From: Pegea sp. RAD2-039
Lineage: Eukaryota > Chordata > Thaliacea > Salpida > Salpidae
Length of the DNA: 64,000 bases
Direction: 5' to 3'
Assembly: GCA_034620365.1 (NCBI GenBank)
Contig: JAQGEQ010000048.1
Location: 1,736,001 to 1,800,000 of the forward strand
The translations under genes and the position numbers were made by a program. How positions within the stretch are numbered: position 1 is the first letter of the stretch; every line of letters starts with the position of its first letter. Under the pieces are notes generated by a model. The model was not told the DNA's origin. It searched no databases and was given only the letters and a program-made list of their open reading frames with translations. Shown piece by piece: positions 11,407 through 23,427 of the stretch.

Positions 11407-14400
11407 ATGACTTGGGAAAACATTGAAGAAAATAAATTATCTGGAAATAGTTTTTTAAGGAGTGTTAATTCATTGTCCCAGCACTTTAGTAGTCAGCTTG
11501 TTTTAAAACCCTTAGATAGATGGAATTGTAAATCATTTTTCTCAATTATTGAGAAAAAGCTAAAGCAAAAAGTTCTTAGAGCAATATTTGACCAGTAAGT
11601 AGTTTTACATATACCCTCAAATTTCAAGATATGTAAATGAATTTTAAATTGTTTTTAGTATTTTATAGATAGTTTTTTTATCAATTTTTATATTTTATCA
11701 AAATAAAGTTTTACAAATTTATTAGCTTTAAAATGTTTAATGCTATGAAGTATTTACCAAAAGTTGTTTGAATAACAAGTTAGATTTTACAAAATGTTCC
11801 ATAAATTTTTGTAATATCTAAATATTAAATGTTTTTAATGCCAAAAATCAAAACATAAAATTTCATTTTATATATTATCACTTATACATTATTTATATTC
11901 ATTCATAAAAATCAAATTTATAATATTAGCTGAAAAATATTTACTAATTAGTAGCCATAAAGGTATCTAGTTATTTGGTAGTAAAATGTTATTTATCTTT
12001 TAGAAAAGTTACAGAAAAACATAGACTTCAATCATTTATGTGGAAACTTTTGGAAGAAGGTTGGAGTGTTGAAACTGTTCTGGAATCTTATTGCTTCAAA
12101 ATTATTCTTAGCCAAAGAAAATTTGTTGAAGCTAAAAAAATAAAAGAATTATTTAATTCTCTACCTAAAGGTATTTTGGTGACTTCTATTGATAAATATT
12201 GTATTTCACTTTATTCATGATTTTATATCAGTTATTTCGTGTTTTAAATAAATATAAACATTTTCAAATATTTATATCATCATTCATAATTTAATTTTTT
12301 GTTATTAGATAACGAACTCGTTAAAAACCTTCTTTATATCTTGTTATGCTTGTCAAATAAGAAATCTTCAAAAAGAAATTCTAGCATTTTATCCAATCCT
12401 TCAAGGTCTGAACGATTACATTTTGAAAATATAAATGGATATAATATATATGGAGATTTAAACTTTAATTCTTCTAGTATGTTTTACAAAGTTTATCCAG
12501 AGTGAGTTTAGTTTTTTAATCAATTTACAAAATATTTGAAAACCTTTGATGCGATTGTTGTCCGTCTGTTTGTGGAGTGGTTGTCACACTCGCCTACCAG
12601 GCGGGAGGTTTCTAGTTTGACCCCAGGTGGGCACATATTTGCAACAAGAAAAAGTCCATATAAAAACCCTGTGAGTCTGGTTAATGACTCCACTTCTAGG
12701 AGATGCACAACTTTAAATTTAAAGCCGAAGTTGGGGCCCAGTAGGCAGTTCGTGCTCAATGTAGTTCCAGCAGCTCCTGCAACACCAGCCGGACGCAGTT
12801 ACATTTGTCCATATGTTCTGCCCGGGCATATATATGAATGGCCGTTCTCATCCAAAGCAGACTAACAAATGAAGTTTTTAAGCAAACTAGTTCTATTAAT
12901 TTTACTTTAAATATTTTTTTAGTTGGGTTTTTGATATGAGATTAAATTCAACTGATCTTATGATTGATAATGATGAGCAAAGTCTTATTGAGCAAAAATC
13001 TTATGAAGATTTTAGTCCGTCATTTATTTTAACAACTTCATCTCGTGGTCTTGATTCCAAAATCTTTGAAAATGAAGGTTAGTTGACATTGAAAGCTCTC
13101 CAAATTTTTATTTTATTGAAAATAATTTTTTAAAGAAACAATCTTTATTTGAAATAACTTTTAATCAACAATTCAACAAAAACTGAATTATTTGATGATG
13201 TTATGTTGTTTGCTTCAACAATTTAATAAATGAAATTTTACAGATTTTTTAGATGATTTTAGTAATAAGAGTAGAACTACATTATACGGTGGATTGGTAC
13301 ATACTCACACAGGCTCATTTAATAGTAAATTATCTTTACCCAAAATTAGTGAACTTAATGGCTTGGATTTGTGTAAACATCTTATCAAAGGAAAGGTGCT
13401 TTTGATTGTAGATTTTCATTTATTTAATATATTTTTAATGTTTACCAAAATAGAAATTGTCAATAACTAGTTTTATTGTTCATAAATCTCTAATAACTAA
13501 AGAATTGACCAAACATTGATTTTTTGGTGTTTAGTCTGATGATATCGACGAGGGCTTTGTATCAGGTGAAAACAATTCTTTAAATAGCTCGATGAATGAG
13601 GTTCATGATTCAAGTGGGTACAGTTCAGCATATGGACTTCAATTCCAAGATAATCAACCTTACCCTGGATATAAGTAATCTTCAATAAATTCTATAAATT
13701 TTTAACTTTAAAAGTTATCAATTAGTTTGTTTCAGTTTTTAAGAAAATAAAAAAACATTTTTCTAATATTTTATGAATAAATAATTTGATTTATCTTTTG
13801 TAGATATCCTTTATATGATCTGTCAATATGGAGTGACGCTGTGAATATTTTGGACAGAAACCATCGCACCTGGGAAAATATTGGCTTGTAAGTTTCAAGT
13901 ATCTTCAGTAGGCAGAAATAATTAGTCTGGTACAATGTTTTCAGACCACCATCTATAACAGTACAAAAATGGTATTTAACTGAATGTACTTGCGAAGTGT
14001 ATGACCAAATATGGAAAGAGAAACTGCAAGTAGACATTCAATTGTCTAACTTTTTTAACAAAACAGATTTGATAAATAATTGGAAACAATTTTCTGAGGA
14101 TCTTCTAATTCAACACGCGGGTTTAGTGTCTGTCGGTATTTCATCTGAAAGTTTTCATCTTGATCAAGTTAGTGTGCTCCACCACAAATTTCAGTAATTA
14201 GCTAAAAAGCGATTTCTATATTCAGAATAAAAGAGTTTTTGTGGCTAATAAGTCGATTTACACCAGTGGCATCACACCTCTAAGTGTATCTGGTCTTCTG
14301 TCTACATTTGCTAATTGGGGAACTTGTTTTTGGCGTTTACTCGAAATGATATCGACTGAACCTTTAATTTCAACTTATGACAATGACCGTTGTGCAAAAG

Positions 14401-17400
14401 GAGTCATTTTTAAGGTTTGTTATTCAAAATTAGGTCACTCAACAACTTGATTCAACTATTTTATGATTTTCATCTACTGTTTATTCTCTTGTAAAGGCCT
14501 TATGTGAAAGGGTTCGGATTTATCTTCACAGCTACCAGCGAGTTGTTCTAGCTCGTATGTCAGCTTCTTCTACATTAAATCAGTTTTTAAGTTCGATGGA
14601 AAGTTTTGGAAATCAGTTAAGGTTTGTGATATTTAGGATAAGCTTGCTGTAATCATATTCTTAAAGATAAAACTAATTTAGTGAACAAGTACTTCTTGAA
14701 ATCGTTATTGAGTATTACATCATCTCACTTACAGATATGTTGCAACTCTATGTAAACTCGTATCACCTTGTGCAAGCTCCATTTCTTCAGATCTTCCTTT
14801 AGGAGTCGCTCTTCTCAACTATCTGTATGATGAAACAACAATTTGCTCAGATCAACAGCATTACTATCTACTTCTTTTCATTTTACGTGGTTGCTTCCAA
14901 CCTTATTTACAATTTATTCAGGTTTTTATTTACCAACACACTAGCTTTAAATCAATTATTCGTGACAAACCTAATTTATTGCGATTTCTTTTCAAAGTCT
15001 TTTGTTAAAAATTGATATCATCAACAATCATTTGAGTAATCTCATCTGATTTGCTTTAGGCTTGGGTCTTCCGGGGTTACTGTCATCAAATGGAAAATGA
15101 ATTTATGTTGAAGAAGAATTCTGATGAAGAATACAAACGCAACCGTCAAAGATGGACTCATTGCTTTGAACTTTCCAAAGCTTTCATTCCTGCATTTCTA
15201 GCTCCGTTAGTTGATGACATCTTCATCACGGGAAAGACGATGGAATTACTTCAGATCATCTGTCCTAATGTGAGCTTAAAATATTTTTTTGTAAAATTTA
15301 AACAACTTTTCCTTTTTCAGCACTTTTTGTGTAAAAATTTGACTGAAGTTCCAGAAATTTCCATTACTTTCACTCGTGATGATAACGTCCAATTACAAGC
15401 AAGATGGATACAGTTTCAATCTGTGGTTTCAAAGCTGGGTGAGAAGCACTCTAAACAGTGGCTAGATGTGGTAATGAAGCAACTACAGCGATCTCATCTC
15501 TTCCTAAATCATGTAATCAATTTAGGAGCTGAAAAAAAAGAAGAATCGCGAAATTGAGTTGAAGAAGAAACTTATGTTATATGAAGAAGAAAAAAAGATT
15601 TTCAAAGATTCAAGAGATAAAATTTTTCGTGAAATAGATGCAAAGAAGAGAAGAGAGTTTGAAATGTTGAAGTCACAAGCTGCTGATGCACAGAAAAGGT
15701 CTGTAGAAGACAAGGAAGTTGTTAAAAACTTCATCAGTTGATGGATTTTTTTTGTAGAAAAATTGAAAAAGAAATCAAAGAAAAAGAAGAAGATAAAAAA
15801 TATATTCAATCTTTGAGTACCTTGAATTCAAACTTGAATGCAGAAAATATCCAGAAATTAAAGTTAGTGGATTGAGAAGTTTTTAATCTTTTTTGTAATT
15901 TTATTTAAACTAACAGGAAAGAGTTGGTTGAAGAATACGATGAACTGAAAGAGAAGAGTAGACTTCGTGAGTTGAAGGCAAATTGGAAGATCAAGCGTTT
16001 AGCTCTCAATGAAAAACGTCAAATTTTCCTGGAAAGTTTACGACATTCAGAAGTTGAAGAAGTGAAAAAGATCACTTCACAGAAAACTGAAGTTAAAAAG
16101 CTAACTGCTGGTTGGTAGTCCACTTGATATTTTCAGTTTTGAAGTTAATAACCAAATAAATTGCTTGTTTGAATTATCTGTTGCTAATTTGCAGAAAAAA
16201 GTGAACCAAAAGCAGAGACGCAGAAGATGGAAGTGAAAGTCGACAACAATTATCACAACTCACATGCTAGTGACTCAGTTTTACAAAATCTCATTTATTA
16301 CCAAAAAGATCAACTTGTTGAAAATGTGAAAGAAAAATCTACAAAGATGGAAGAAGGTGATGTTGATCTGAAGAAGATGGAAGAAGTTATCAAGATGAGC
16401 GTCACTCGAAATGTAGCTGGGAAACATGTCTCACAAAACACAGTTTCTCAACTTCTTGATGAAAATGGTTAGTTGGAAGTTTATGAACTTAATCATTTGA
16501 ACTTGTTTGTTGTGAATCATTTCTACATTACAATCATCCGTCAACTGTCAGTTGAAAGCAAATACTCTGATTAACTTTTACTTTCTATCTTCAATTATCT
16601 GATGTTACTTGGATAACTTTTCTGGATATCTACTCGAATGAAATGTATCAATTGTAAGCTGCTAGTCTCTACCACCTCTATGAAATTTGTGATCGGTTGA
16701 CGGTCTATCTGTCATGACAGAAAGACCACTGATAAAGTGTCATGTACCTTTACCCTACAAAACTATTCACTTCAATTAGTGAAAACTTGATTATCTGCAG
16801 TGTGTTGTAGTTTTACTCATTTCAATTTTATGTATTTTTGAATACTTCAAAAATGTGTCAATTTCAAATTTCTTTTTTTACTTTGATTGATTCAATTTTT
16901 ATATTTTAACTGCAAGCTGCTCTTCTACAAAACTTACTGATAATTGTAAATCAATTTTACGATTTATAAATATATCAAGAAAGTTGTCGATGAGAAAGTT
17001 TAGTATTAAGTGATTGTTTTTTTGCAGAGAAAGGTGAACCAAAAGCAGAGACACAGAAGATGGAAGTGAAAGTCGACAACAATTATCACAACTCACATGC
17101 TAGTGACTCAGTTTTACAAAATCTCATTTATTACCAAAAAGATCAACTTGTTGAAAATGTGAAAGAAAAATCTACAAAGATGGAAGAAGGTGATGTTGAT
17201 CTGAAGAAGGTGGAAGAGGTTAGCAAGATGAGCGTCACTCGAAACGTAGCTGGGAAACATGTCTCACAAAACACAGTTTCTCAACTTCTTGATGAAAATG
17301 GTTAGTTGGAAGTGATGTTCAGATTTGGTTAAAGAGATGAGGATGTAGCTACTTTTAAAGATTTAAAGTAAATAGATAAATTTTTTTTCAGATCCACTTC

Positions 17401-19599
17401 ACATGAATCAGTCAAAAGTAAGTTTTCGAATTTCTCTTGTCGCTACTATTATTATTTGTTATCAAATGGTGAGATCAACTCTTTTAGAAACTAATTATTA
17501 TTTCAATATCCAAATATTTTCTACTTTTTAATGAGATAAATTGAAAAAAAAATTGTATTTTTTTATAGGCTGATCAGTATATAATGTCAAAAGCTGTCGG
17601 AGGTAACAAGCCTGATCTGATGAGGTCTCGACACATAAGGAGCCAGTCATCTCACCCTTCATACTCAATCATTCAAGACATCATCAACTTTCGACCTTCA
17701 ATTCCTAAAATTGGTTTTTGTTTTTCTACTTTTCTCTCATATAAATACTCACTCTAATATACTAAAGTTTAGTTTTCTAAATATTACTAAGATTGAAACA
17801 AGAACTAACTCTTATCTAACCCAACAGATATAAATAGTCTTGAAAAGAGTAAAGATCATCCTATCTTAGAGCTTCCTGATCATACGATTTATGAAGATTT
17901 TGCTTTATCACTATCTAATCGTTTGTCTAAATCCAAAAGTGAGATGCATATATGATTAATCCTAAATTTCTTGACCCCAAATCTTTATAGAAAGTATTAA
18001 TGAAATGGAAGTTATTGATTTGTGTTCTAATTTATTTTCATCAACTTCATCACAATCTTCATCTAGTTTGATTAACAATGAGAACGAAATCAACGCAATC
18101 AACCTTCACTCTTTACCAATCTTGCTACGTAGCTGTGTTTTACAACCAATAAGATCGCATGCAAAGATCGTAAATAGGTACTGGGCGTTTTTCTGAAGTT
18201 TTCACTTATCTAGTGATAATGATGTCTTTTAAATATTCACCTCTAACATGAGAAAATTGCAGATGTGCTGTTAATTATTTCATGAATGATTTACAATTGT
18301 TACGACATTTTGAAACTTTGAGAAAGTTTTTATTGTTAGAAGATGGCGAGTTCTCGCAAGTATTGAGCGATGGTTTGTTTGAAATGGTAAAAGACTTCTT
18401 TTTTTTCTCTTAAATCATTTTTGATCTTGTCTTTTATCAGATTCACAGTGGAGAAAATCCAGAGGAAGTATTTAGTCCTGTATCATTAGATTCTTTGTTA
18501 GTTCTAGCGGTTCAATATTCAACTAAAAGCACTTTATTTTTTACATCAAATCTTTCACTTCAGGCATCTGGACCTTTCCAATCTACTTTCAACGAAAAAG
18601 GTTTCAAATTCTTATTAGATTAGAATTGATATTTTCAATCTAAATTTACTTCTAGATTTAGATGTTTTGAAATGCCTTAAATTCAAATATAACGTGAGTT
18701 GGCCTTGTAACATCATATTAACTGACAGCTGCCATGCTAAGTATAATCAAATTTTCCTCTTCCTACTTCAATTAAAGCATGTTGCTTGGGCTTTGCATGA
18801 TATCAGATCAAAACTCCATGATATTGGTAAATCAATTTTCTAATTTTCCAGTTTCCTTGTTTTTATTATAAGAAAATTAAAACTTAAATAATATTTTTAG
18901 AGACTAACTGCTTTGTCCACAATCACTGTAGCAAAAGGGAACTAAGATTTTTACACATTTACAGACGAGAGATGCATAATTTTGTAAGTGTAATGCAAGG
19001 TTATGTTTCGACTCAGGTATGTTCAATATTTAAAAGTCAGGCTTCTGTAATTGTTTGTGTTATTAGGTCTTGTATGTTTGCTGGAAAGAATTTATTGATA
19101 ACTTGAGTAATAAAGTGAAGAATTTAGAAGATTTGCATATACAGCATGAAGAATACCTTAATAAATGTCTGGCAAAGTTAGTGTTTGTGTTCAGCTGATA
19201 TAAGATTTGTTACATCAATGTTTTTCAGATGTTTACTTCAAAAAGCCGACAAAGTAATGAAGATAATAAAAACTATTTTACAAAATATCTTACTGTTTCG
19301 AACTCAACTTTCAACACCGCATCCTTCGGTCTTCAAACCATTGAATATGATTTTTATCAAATTTAAGGACAACTCAAACTTGCTGTTTAAAAGTAAGTAT
19401 GAATTTAAAACTTATTTTGAATAGTTTTACAAATAGTTAAGTTTTATAATTTTTGAAAGATTTTCCATCAAATATTACATAGTTTTAAGAAATCTTATTT
19501 TTTACAGTTGTATCAAAGTTTGTTCAACGCGGGTACCAACCTCATCATCTTGAAGACTTTCTTATTCGATTAAATTTCAATGAGTATTACAAGACCTAA
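11407..19599 (+). CDS. TUBGCP6: Gamma-tubulin complex component 6 (GCP6)
   Basis: About 29 exons encode roughly 1,530 residues (human GCP6 is about 1,819). Early exons include TTLYGGLVHTHTGS. The GRIP1 (N-terminal gamma-TuRC) domain lies in exons near 14497-15270, with RVVLARMSASSTLNQFLSS and PLGVALLNYLYDE. A central insert has a Lys/Glu coiled coil (15526-16110) and two near-identical exons (16195-16467 and 17028-17300). The GRIP2 gamma-tubulin-binding domain is in exons 17991-19599, including LLLEDGEF-like LLEDGEFSQ, LKFKYNVSWPCNIILTD and the end RGYQPHHLEDFLIRLNF. These match GCP6 rather than GCP2-5. The protein would act in the gamma-tubulin ring complex that nucleates microtubules. I chose the ATG at 11407; the exon has no earlier in-frame ATG. 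Exon 1 ends at 11594. A SINE sits in the intron 12502-12922. An AATAAA lies about 135 bp after the stop. Confidence 0.9.
12540..12870 (+). mobile_element. tRNA-headed SINE in a TUBGCP6 intron
   Basis: This block is clearly richer in G+C than the intron around it. Its first 80 bases resemble a tRNA: an A-box-like TGGAGTGGTTGTCACACTCG, an anticodon-arm-like CGCCTACCAGGCGGG, and a B-box-like AGTTTGACCCC. A body of about 220 bases follows. The end includes ATGGCCGTTCTCATCCAAAG, a motif that recurs on the opposite strand near 34797-34825. The element lies in the sense orientation of TUBGCP6. An open frame of 109 codons across it is incidental. I could not find clear target-site duplications, so the boundaries are approximate. 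Confidence 0.7.
16195..16467 (+). repeat. TUBGCP6 duplicated exon, copy 1
   Basis: A 273-bp exon, a multiple of three, in splice phase 1 at both ends. It encodes EKSEPKAETQKMEVKVDNN through VSQLLDENG. It is nearly identical to the exon at 17028-17300. Its internal HNSHASDSVLQN recalls the HASD-type repeats of the human GCP6 insert. Confidence 0.9.
17028..17300 (+). repeat. TUBGCP6 duplicated exon, copy 2
   Basis: Same length and phase as the copy 833 bp upstream, with only about 8-9 base differences that I can see (for example ACA for ACG, and GTGGAAGAGGTTAGC for ATGGAAGAAGTTATC). The homology hardly extends into the introns: only about 13 bases after the donor are shared. Confidence 0.9.
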
Positions 19600-21052
19600 G
19601 ATGATTTTTAATGTTTGCTTTGATGATAATCAATATTTTTTTTACAAACAAATTAGAATTTTATACAAATTTTATGACTTTGCTTGCTGATGCTGTTAAA
19701 TGCTTTTATACGATTTTTTTTTTATTTTCAAAATAAATCAAACACAAACGATTCTTTTTCTGGCCTCTTACTGATTGTATACGAGAATTCTTTATAGCTA
19801 AATCCATATTTTCCTTTTACAGTTTTAAGGGTTGCAATTTACAATTTATGTTTCCACCTGAAACTTAAAAAGTGTTTATCTTTCAATAAATTACATTTTA
19901 TAACCATACATATATTTAAACTAATTTATTCTATTTTAAATTTACCATTAGCCCATAAATAAAAATTTAAGTGAAATTTGTGGGGTAATTTGAAATATAA
20001 TTCATCTTTTAAAATGTTAGAATCAATAAAGAAGAAATATATTTTTTTTTGGCAACACTGAACTGAAATTTTGAAATTTTTTAATTCCATAGAAACAAAC
20101 AATTGATTGAAAGTCTTGATTCACAATTTGGTTATAAATGTAAACTTACAAAATATTTAACTGATTTTTTACGGAAGGACTTTTTAAAGATATGATATTA
20201 CTTTTTGATGATTTTTTTCTAATTCCAACGTAATTTTTTTTATACTTAAATTCTCAAATTGAAAAAATTGATAGTTTCTTTATTCATTGGGTTTTTGAAG
20301 ATAATTATTCAAACCAACAAATTTTTATTCCAAAAATTATCAAATAAGACATTCTCATTTCTTCTTATTTAAATTTCCAAACAATTTGTAGTAAAATAAA
20401 CTTAAGAAAAACTTTGAATTTAAATCAATTTAATATATTTCGATTATTAATACAATAAAATCATAAAGATGTATTTTTTTATTTGAATAGAAAAGAACGT
20501 TTTATTTAATCTCTGGTGTAAATAACCTCACTTATCAACTTACATTGAACTTATGTAACGTAGCATAGATTAATATTTGTCAAAAATTCTACAACTGAGT
20601 CATGAAAATTAATGTTTTTAGTTTTTATATATTTCATTTTTAATCATGTAGATAACTCATTTATTTCTCTAAATGCTTTACAAACTCATTATTTTCAAAT
20701 TTGCTTTAGTGCTTTTTGTATAATTGACTTCATCAAGTTTTGGTAACTATTCTAGGAATAATCTCATTTTTATTTATTTTGTTTTATAAATAATCATAAA
20801 ATTGTTTAATTGATATTTCTACTTTTTTGCTATTTAGTTATATCCAGAAGTTGTATATTTCCGAATTCTTCTTACCTTTGATTTAATAGTCATAATATTT
20901 CACAGTATCACTATAATATAAAAATATAATATTGATGAAATACCATAACTTTTACTAACCACTAAATCATTTGATTTATTATTTTTAGTCCTTTCTTAAA
21001 CAAGTTCTTAGTTACTTTTCATAATTATAAGCAATTAAATTCTGACTTTAAA
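19600..21052. other. Intergenic region
   Basis: AT-rich sequence with the TUBGCP6 3' end, including an AATAAA near 19732. Nothing else is recognisable. A TTTTTAG acceptor-like site lies about 65 bp before the next ATG. Confidence 0.4.
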
Positions 21053-21736
21053 ATGACTTTTATTTTTAATAAGTTTGCTTCCTTGAAAAGCCTACTTGTT
21101 AATACATCAAGTTGTCAAACTCATCAGAGTGATTTTATTGAAAAATTTTCTCCCAAAAAAGCTCATGCCGCTGAGATTATGGGTGAATGGAATTGGGTGG
21201 AACCGATTGTTCAGGGTGCTACTAATAATAGAGTGATGAAATTTTTCCTGATATCTAACCCAACTTGTAACCAAGAACAACCTATTATAGACTACCTAGC
21301 ATCATATGTTGGTGGTGTGAATACTTTTAAAACAGTTTTAGCACCATCAATCTGTTCAGATAGTTTTTATGAAAGTCTTGTTCAATCATTATCTCCTGAG
21401 AAAAGTGCGAAAGTTGAGGAGCTAGATGGAACACTGATTTTTTGTCCTCCTGATGTTACTGACAATGATTCTAGAAGAAGAGCTTATGTAGAAGGAGCCA
21501 TTTTAGAATCTGTTTTTGATTCAACTTTTTCAAGTACCAAAAATAACAAGTTGGTTGTAGCACCTTCAAATGCAATAAAGTACATCATAGGCAGAGTAAT
21601 GAAGATGCCGATAAATAAATACCACCTTTTAGATATTAAACCTGGAAGTTTAAGTGTTTTTACTGTTGATAGACATGGAGATGCAAAAGTTTCAACAATT
21701 GGCAGTATGAAACATTTAAATGTTAATGCTGATTAA
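21053..21736 (+). CDS. PGAM5-like protein lacking catalytic residues, intronless
   Basis: A single 227-codon frame. Residues 44-51 (GEWNWVEP) resemble the WDxNWDxREP multimerisation motif that precedes the phosphatase domain of PGAM5. Residues 62-70 (MKFFLISNP) sit where active histidine phosphatases have the LIRHS/LxRHG motif, but Arg-His is replaced by Ser-Asn. Residues 167-181 (LVVAPSNAIKYIIGR) align with the PGAM5 CHANVIRY block, but the second catalytic histidine is lost. The C-terminal segment (MKMPINKYHLLDIKPGSLSVF, split here as MKMPINKYHLLD and IKPGSLSVF) follows the PGAM5 pattern closely. The N-terminus is basic and could be a mitochondrial targeting segment. I infer a pseudophosphatase. 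The lack of introns suggests a retrocopy that kept an open frame. Family assignment rests on the C-terminal third and the N-terminal motif. Confidence 0.65.
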   Translation: MTFIFNKFASLKSLLVNTSSCQTHQSDFIEKFSPKKAHAAEIMGEWNWVEPIVQGATNNRVMKFFLISNPTCNQEQPIIDYLASYVGGVNTFKTVLAPSICSDSFYESLVQSLSPEKSAKVEELDGTLIFCPPDVTDNDSRRRAYVEGAILESVFDSTFSSTKNNKLVVAPSNAIKYIIGRVMKMPINKYHLLDIKPGSLSVFTVDRHGDAKVSTIGSMKHLNVNAD

Positions 21737-23427
21737 TTGAAGACTATTTGCTTAATTCATAGTATTGATAATTGCATATAAAACTTACTCTTCCACTAAA
21801 GGCTAAATTACTTTTCACTTTTTAAACTTTCATATTTATTCTTTATATTCATGAAATTAGTTACTCAGTAATCTGTCTTCTTTTGTAATAGTTATAAGTG
21901 TTGCATCAAAAACTGTAAAACGATTATAAATTTAAAATCTTTTTTACTACAAAAGTATTCACATCATAACAATTTATGGAAGTTACATTTGCAACTTACA
22001 ATAAAATATTTTTTGCACTTTGTATTTCATTATAATTAACATTTTTTCTATATAATTTCCTTTAGAGGTACATATAATAATGGGCTGTTCAGGCCGAGAA
22101 CTGCTATGCTGTTCGTTTATGAGTAAATCCATAAATTCAGGTATACCTGGTACAATCTTCAATTTTAACAGTAAACTCTAATTTCATCAGCAACAGTTAC
22201 TCTTATTTACTCAATATTATTCTATAGCGATCATCTGGTTTAACTTTTCATATTCTGGTATGAGAATTTGTTGATTGATATTTTAGCTTCCTTCAAGCAC
22301 GTACTCACGGCAGATATTTGAGAAAAAAAAATTATAAAGATAACTGTTATGCTATTTAAGTGAAGAGAATTTATGTAAGAAATTTTTTTATGCGCTTAAA
22401 TGTTAATATAGCTTCATTGAAGGCTTACATTTTTTACACTAAGATATTATAGCGATCTTTGATAAACAAATAGACCATGTCCTTGTTACCAACACAAAAG
22501 CATATCGACGTAATAAGCTTTTCTTCATTTTTATGATAGTTAAGATCAGTTTTGGAAAAATGGCAAGTTGCATTTTTATCATTTATTAAAAACTTTTTTA
22601 GTTAGAAAAAAACTTATTTCAAGTAGTTTTTAGGAAATATTATTCAAATAATTACTTTTATCCAGAACAGCAATCAACCATTTCTGACTCATAACTACTG
22701 TATAATAATATAAACATTACTTTCATCTAAAATATTTGTCAGTCTCTTTAAGTGATAGTGGAAGTAAAATAATATTACTGAATTTTTGTTTAAATAATCA
22801 ATAAAGTTAATAATTGTTTACTGTATAATTACTAGATTAATTTGAATACATTGATGTAATCAACTCAGTACGTTTTTATATTTTGAATTAAACTTGATGA
22901 AAAATTCTCGATATCTTCCAAAAAGTATTTTTAAATCATCTCTCATGGAATATAGATTAGTTTACCTCTTATAAACTATTGTAATAATTTATAAATATAA
23001 AACTTTAGGTACTAATGATTTATAATTACTACATTTAAGTTTTATTATGCAGCTAGTTTGAATTGAACATACTTCAATGTTTATTGTAAATAAGATATTT
23101 TCACCTGACAACAACTATTTGAGGATAAAACTTGTTATTGAATATTTAGACAATAATTTAAACTTCATGAGCAACATTGTTTATAATCTTATTTATTAAC
23201 TGTTTATTTTGTTTATAATTATATACATTCTATTAGAATAACTCAATATAAAAAGATTTATCAATTAAACCAATGATCAGTTTTATTTTGAGTTATGGTA
23301 AGGGTGTACCCAATATGTATGGGACAATTTAAAAGTTCATGCAATCTTGATTATATAGAGTTAGGTTTCTAATAGTATATTTTAAATGTAACATAAACTG
23401 ATCGTAGTAATCAAGTTATCATAAACA
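21737..23427. other. Intergenic region
   Basis: AT-rich. An AATAAA for the PGAM5-like gene lies near 22000. A stretch at about 22075-22120 (around GGGCTGTTCAGGCCGAGAAC) is richer in G+C and weakly resembles the SINE end seen near 34797; it may be a decayed fragment. Nothing else recognised. Confidence 0.35.

Noticed and set aside
12520..12865. Open frames on both strands of the SINE at 12540-12870
   Set aside because: They cross the tRNA-like head and the SINE body; no protein similarity and the G+C bias alone explains the lack of stops.
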